The notes under the pieces: generated by a model
Databases searched by the model: none
Told to the model about the DNA's origin: nothing
What the model saw: only the letters and a program-made list of their open reading frames with translations
Made by a program: the position numbers and the translations under genes
NCBI GenBank assembly: GCA_049522565.1
Contig: JBEKNT010000104.1
Span: 1 to 18,001, forward strand
Length of the DNA: 18,001 bases
Direction: 5' to 3'
Source: JASHVB01 sp049522565
Lineage (GTDB): Bacteria > Pseudomonadota > Alphaproteobacteria > Acetobacterales > Acetobacteraceae
Shown: piece after piece, positions 16,439-18,001 of the stretch
How positions within the stretch are numbered: position 1 is the first letter of the stretch
How the letters are laid out: every line of letters starts with the position of its first letter

Positions 16439-17010
16439 GGCGACAGCCAGCCGGCACCGCGCAGGAGCTGGGCCGTCTCGAACAGCGGCAGCCCAACCAC
16501 ATTGGAATAGCTGCCGGACAGGAAGCGCACGAACGCCGCCGCGTGGCCCTGGATCGCGTAGCCGCCAGCCTTGCCCTGCCACTCTCCGCCAGCGACATAG
16601 GCGTCGAGTTGGGGCGCGGTCAGCCGGGAGAAGGCGACGACGCTGGTGACCAGACGTTCCGATCGCCGCCCGTCGGAAGTGGCCAATACCACGGCCGTCA
16701 GCACGCTGTGGCGGCGGCCGGACAGCAGCGCCAGGCAACGTCGCGCCTCCGCCTCGGTCTCCGCCTTGGGCAGGATGCGCCGTCCGGCAGCGACGACGGT
16801 GTCGGCGGCCAGCACCAGGCAGCCGGGCGCTGCCACCGCGCCCGCCTTGGCGCGGGCCAAGCGCAACGCACAGGCACGTGGCAATTCGGCACGCGCGGGC
16901 GTTTCATCGATCTCGGGGGACACGACGCGATCCGGGGCGATCCCGATCTGCGCCAGCAGATCCAGCCGCCGCGGGCTGGCCGAAGCCAGGACCAGCGGAA
17001 TGCGGTGCAC
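16435..17010 (-). CDS. maf: Maf family nucleoside triphosphate pyrophosphatase
   Basis: Product of 191 residues, the usual family length. Motifs in order: SASPRR at residues 10-15, DET at 35-37, LAADTVV with the catalytic Asp70, and EWQGKAGGYAIQG followed by GSYSNVVGLPL. The K-AGGY-IQG form resembles the dTTP/UTP-hydrolysing YhdE type rather than the YceF type, so the likely role is cleansing non-canonical or excess nucleotides or restraining division, by family knowledge. The start codon is GTG at 17010, 11 bases after the infA stop, without a clear Shine-Dalgarno, consistent with coupling to infA. Its stop overlaps the rng start. Confidence 0.95.
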   Translation of the reverse strand: MHRIPLVLASASPRRLDLLAQIGIAPDRVVSPEIDETPARAELPRACALRLARAKAGAVAAPGCLVLAADTVVAAGRRILPKAETEAEARRCLALLSGRRHSVLTAVVLATSDGRRSERLVTSVVAFSRLTAPQLDAYVAGGEWQGKAGGYAIQGHAAAFVRFLSGSYSNVVGLPLFETAQLLRGAGWLSP

Positions 17011-17021
17011 GTCAGGCTGAG

Positions 17022-17240
17022 CTATTTGAAGCGGAAAGTGATTCGCCCCTTGCTCAGGTCGTAGGGCGTCATTTCGACATTCACCCGGTCGCCCGCCAGC
17101 ACCCGGATGCGGTTCTTGCGCATCTTGCCGCTGGTATGCGCCAGGATGCTGTGTTCGTTGTCGAGCTTCACGCGGAACATGGCGTTGGGTAGCAGCTCCG
17201 TCACCGTGCCGCTGAATTCGATCATGTCTTCCTTCGACAT
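17022..17240 (-). CDS. infA: Translation initiation factor IF-1
   Basis: Product of 72 residues, the standard size, forming one OB-fold that binds the ribosomal A site during initiation. It begins MSKEDMIEFSGTV and contains AHTSGKMRKNRIRVLAGDRV and TPYDLSKGRITFR, all near-invariant in IF-1. The ATG at 17240 is preceded by GAGGT with short spacing. The longer open frame to 17528 adds an Arg-rich, protein-unlike leader and is rejected. It heads the operon with maf, rng and yacG, and a good promoter lies directly upstream. Confidence 0.98.
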   Translation of the reverse strand: MSKEDMIEFSGTVTELLPNAMFRVKLDNEHSILAHTSGKMRKNRIRVLAGDRVNVEMTPYDLSKGRITFRFK

Positions 17241-17271
17241 CAGACCTCGTTCATCGGTTGATTTCGCGGCG

Positions 17272-17300
17272 AACATGAGGGCCGGGGGCGGGAAGGTCAA
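17272..17300 (-). promoter_or_regulatory. Candidate housekeeping promoter of infA-maf-rng-yacG
   Basis: On the minus strand TTGACC (17295-17300) and CATGTT (17272-17277) are 17 bases apart. Transcription would begin near 17265, leaving a leader of about 25 bases before the infA ATG. The strong -35 and loose -10 fit alphaproteobacterial housekeeping promoters. Confidence 0.5.
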
Positions 17301-17360
17301 GGCAATGCGGTTCGCCGCCACGGCGCCGACGCGACGTGAGGCGGAAAAGCGCGGCGTATT

Positions 17361-17391
17361 CCGCCCGGGCGGTGGGGTATGCGCTGCGCAT
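17361..17391. terminator. Inverted repeats between hisD and infA
   Basis: Two dyads follow the hisD stop: ATGCGC-T-GCGCAT at 17379-17391 and the perfect palindrome CCGCCCGGGCGG at 17361-17372. GGCGGAA (17340-17346) can also pair with TTCCGCC (17359-17365) in an alternative fold. There is no T-run, so a rho-independent terminator for hisD is uncertain. Confidence 0.3.
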
Positions 17392-17406
17392 TTCCGCCCT
17401 GCCACA

Positions 17407-18001
17407 TTACCGCGCGGTTTGACCCAGCCGCACCGCGATGCTGCGCGCATGGGCCTGGAGGCCCTCCGCCTCGGCCAGTGCCACCGCCGCCGGCCCAACG
17501 CGGCCGAGCGCCGCCGCGTCCGCAGCAACGAACGTCGTGCGTTTCAGGAAGTCGAACACCGACAGGCCGGAGGCGAACCGCGCCGTGCGCCCGGTGGGCA
17601 GCACGTGGTTGGGGCCGGCGACATAGTCGCCCAGCGCCTCCGGGCACCATGCGCCAAGGAACACCGCGCCGGCATGGCGAACTCGGGAAAACACCGCCTC
17701 GGGGTCTGGCAGCATGATTTCCAGGTGCTCCGGCGCGAGGCGGTTGACCAGTTCGGCCGCCTCCTCCCAGTCGCGCACTAGGATGATGGCACCATGGGCC
17801 TGCCAGCTCGCGCCGGCGATGGCCGCACGCGGCAGGCTGGGAAGTTCGGCAGCGACCGCGGCGGCCACGGTGTCGGCGAAGTCGGCGCTGTCGGTGATCA
17901 GGATGGCCTGCGCCGCCTCGTCGTGTTCCGCCTGGGCGAGCAGATCGAGGGCGACCCGGCGTGGGTCGTTGGCGGCGTCGGCCAGGATGACGACCTCGGA
18001 C
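17407..18001 (-). CDS. hisD: Histidinol dehydrogenase, C-terminal part (N-terminus outside window)
   Basis: The last 197 residues are present, ending at a TAA (17407-17409). The enzyme oxidises L-histidinol to L-histidine in the final steps of histidine biosynthesis using NAD and zinc. Visible motifs: SEVVILAD, AQAEHDE (Gln and His zinc ligands), LAPEHLE (catalytic Glu-His pair), EALGDYVAGPNHVLPTG (Asp zinc ligand), and GLQAHARSIAVRL with the last zinc His. Nothing is missing from this part. The gene before infA in many Alphaproteobacteria is hisD or a short gene following it; here no gene fits in the 166 bases between them. Confidence 0.97.
   Translation of the reverse strand, partial: SEVVILADAANDPRRVALDLLAQAEHDEAAQAILITDSADFADTVAAAVAAELPSLPRAAIAGASWQAHGAIILVRDWEEAAELVNRLAPEHLEIMLPDPEAVFSRVRHAGAVFLGAWCPEALGDYVAGPNHVLPTGRTARFASGLSVFDFLKRTTFVAADAAALGRVGPAAVALAEAEGLQAHARSIAVRLGQTAR

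Noticed and set aside
13782..16510. Plus-strand open frames across the amidohydrolase, tRNA and rng
   Set aside because: They run through a tRNA and are antisense to well-identified genes.
17428..17528. Upstream-extended infA start
   Set aside because: The leader is Arg-rich and overlaps hisD; IF-1 has a fixed length of about 72 residues matching the ATG at 17240.

Overview
The window is GC-rich and every gene I can support lies on the minus strand. The right end carries the order hisD, infA, maf, rng (short form), yacG, which is typical of Alphaproteobacteria. The codon use, the abbreviated RNase G and the style of the repeat protein and glycosyltransferases suggest Rhodospirillales, possibly Acetobacteraceae. 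That placement is inference from gene order and protein style, not from a search.

Layout from right to left, which is the direction of transcription. At 17407-18001 is the C-terminal part of histidinol dehydrogenase. At 15135-17240 is a compact housekeeping operon, infA-maf-rng-yacG, with a good promoter candidate in front of infA, GTG starts for maf and rng, and stop/start overlaps at maf/rng (GTGA) and rng/yacG (ATGA). A tRNA-Phe(GAA) gene with encoded CCA follows at 15007-15082. Next is an ACMSD-like amidohydrolase (13833-14915) with a possible lipoprotein signal, ending in a strong hairpin at 13789-13827. About 580 bases without a convincing gene follow; they contain a perfect 17-bp palindrome. 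Then come two glycosyltransferase genes separated by 8 bases: a multidomain family-2-like enzyme (11426-13207) and a family-4 enzyme (10086-11417).

The whole left half (1-9704) is one open reading frame, read from 9704 leftwards with no stop, giving at least 3234 residues; its C-terminus lies outside the window. It encodes a giant Gly/Ser/Thr/Ala/Val-rich beta-solenoid surface protein built from repeats of the T5SS/PEP-CTERM-associated type. These are organised into at least five large modules, each opening with a Trp-rich segment; the four complete modules each carry an 'F-x2-GD' segment towards their end. There is no N-terminal Sec signal. The gene has a strong ribosome binding site, a plausible promoter and two inverted repeats upstream.

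The most interesting biological reading is that tRNA-Phe marks a border between conserved core genes and an accessory surface locus. In that locus the two glycosyltransferases may modify the Ser/Thr-rich giant protein, or make a surface glycan exported alongside it. The adjacency and the sequence families are seen directly; the functional link is inference.
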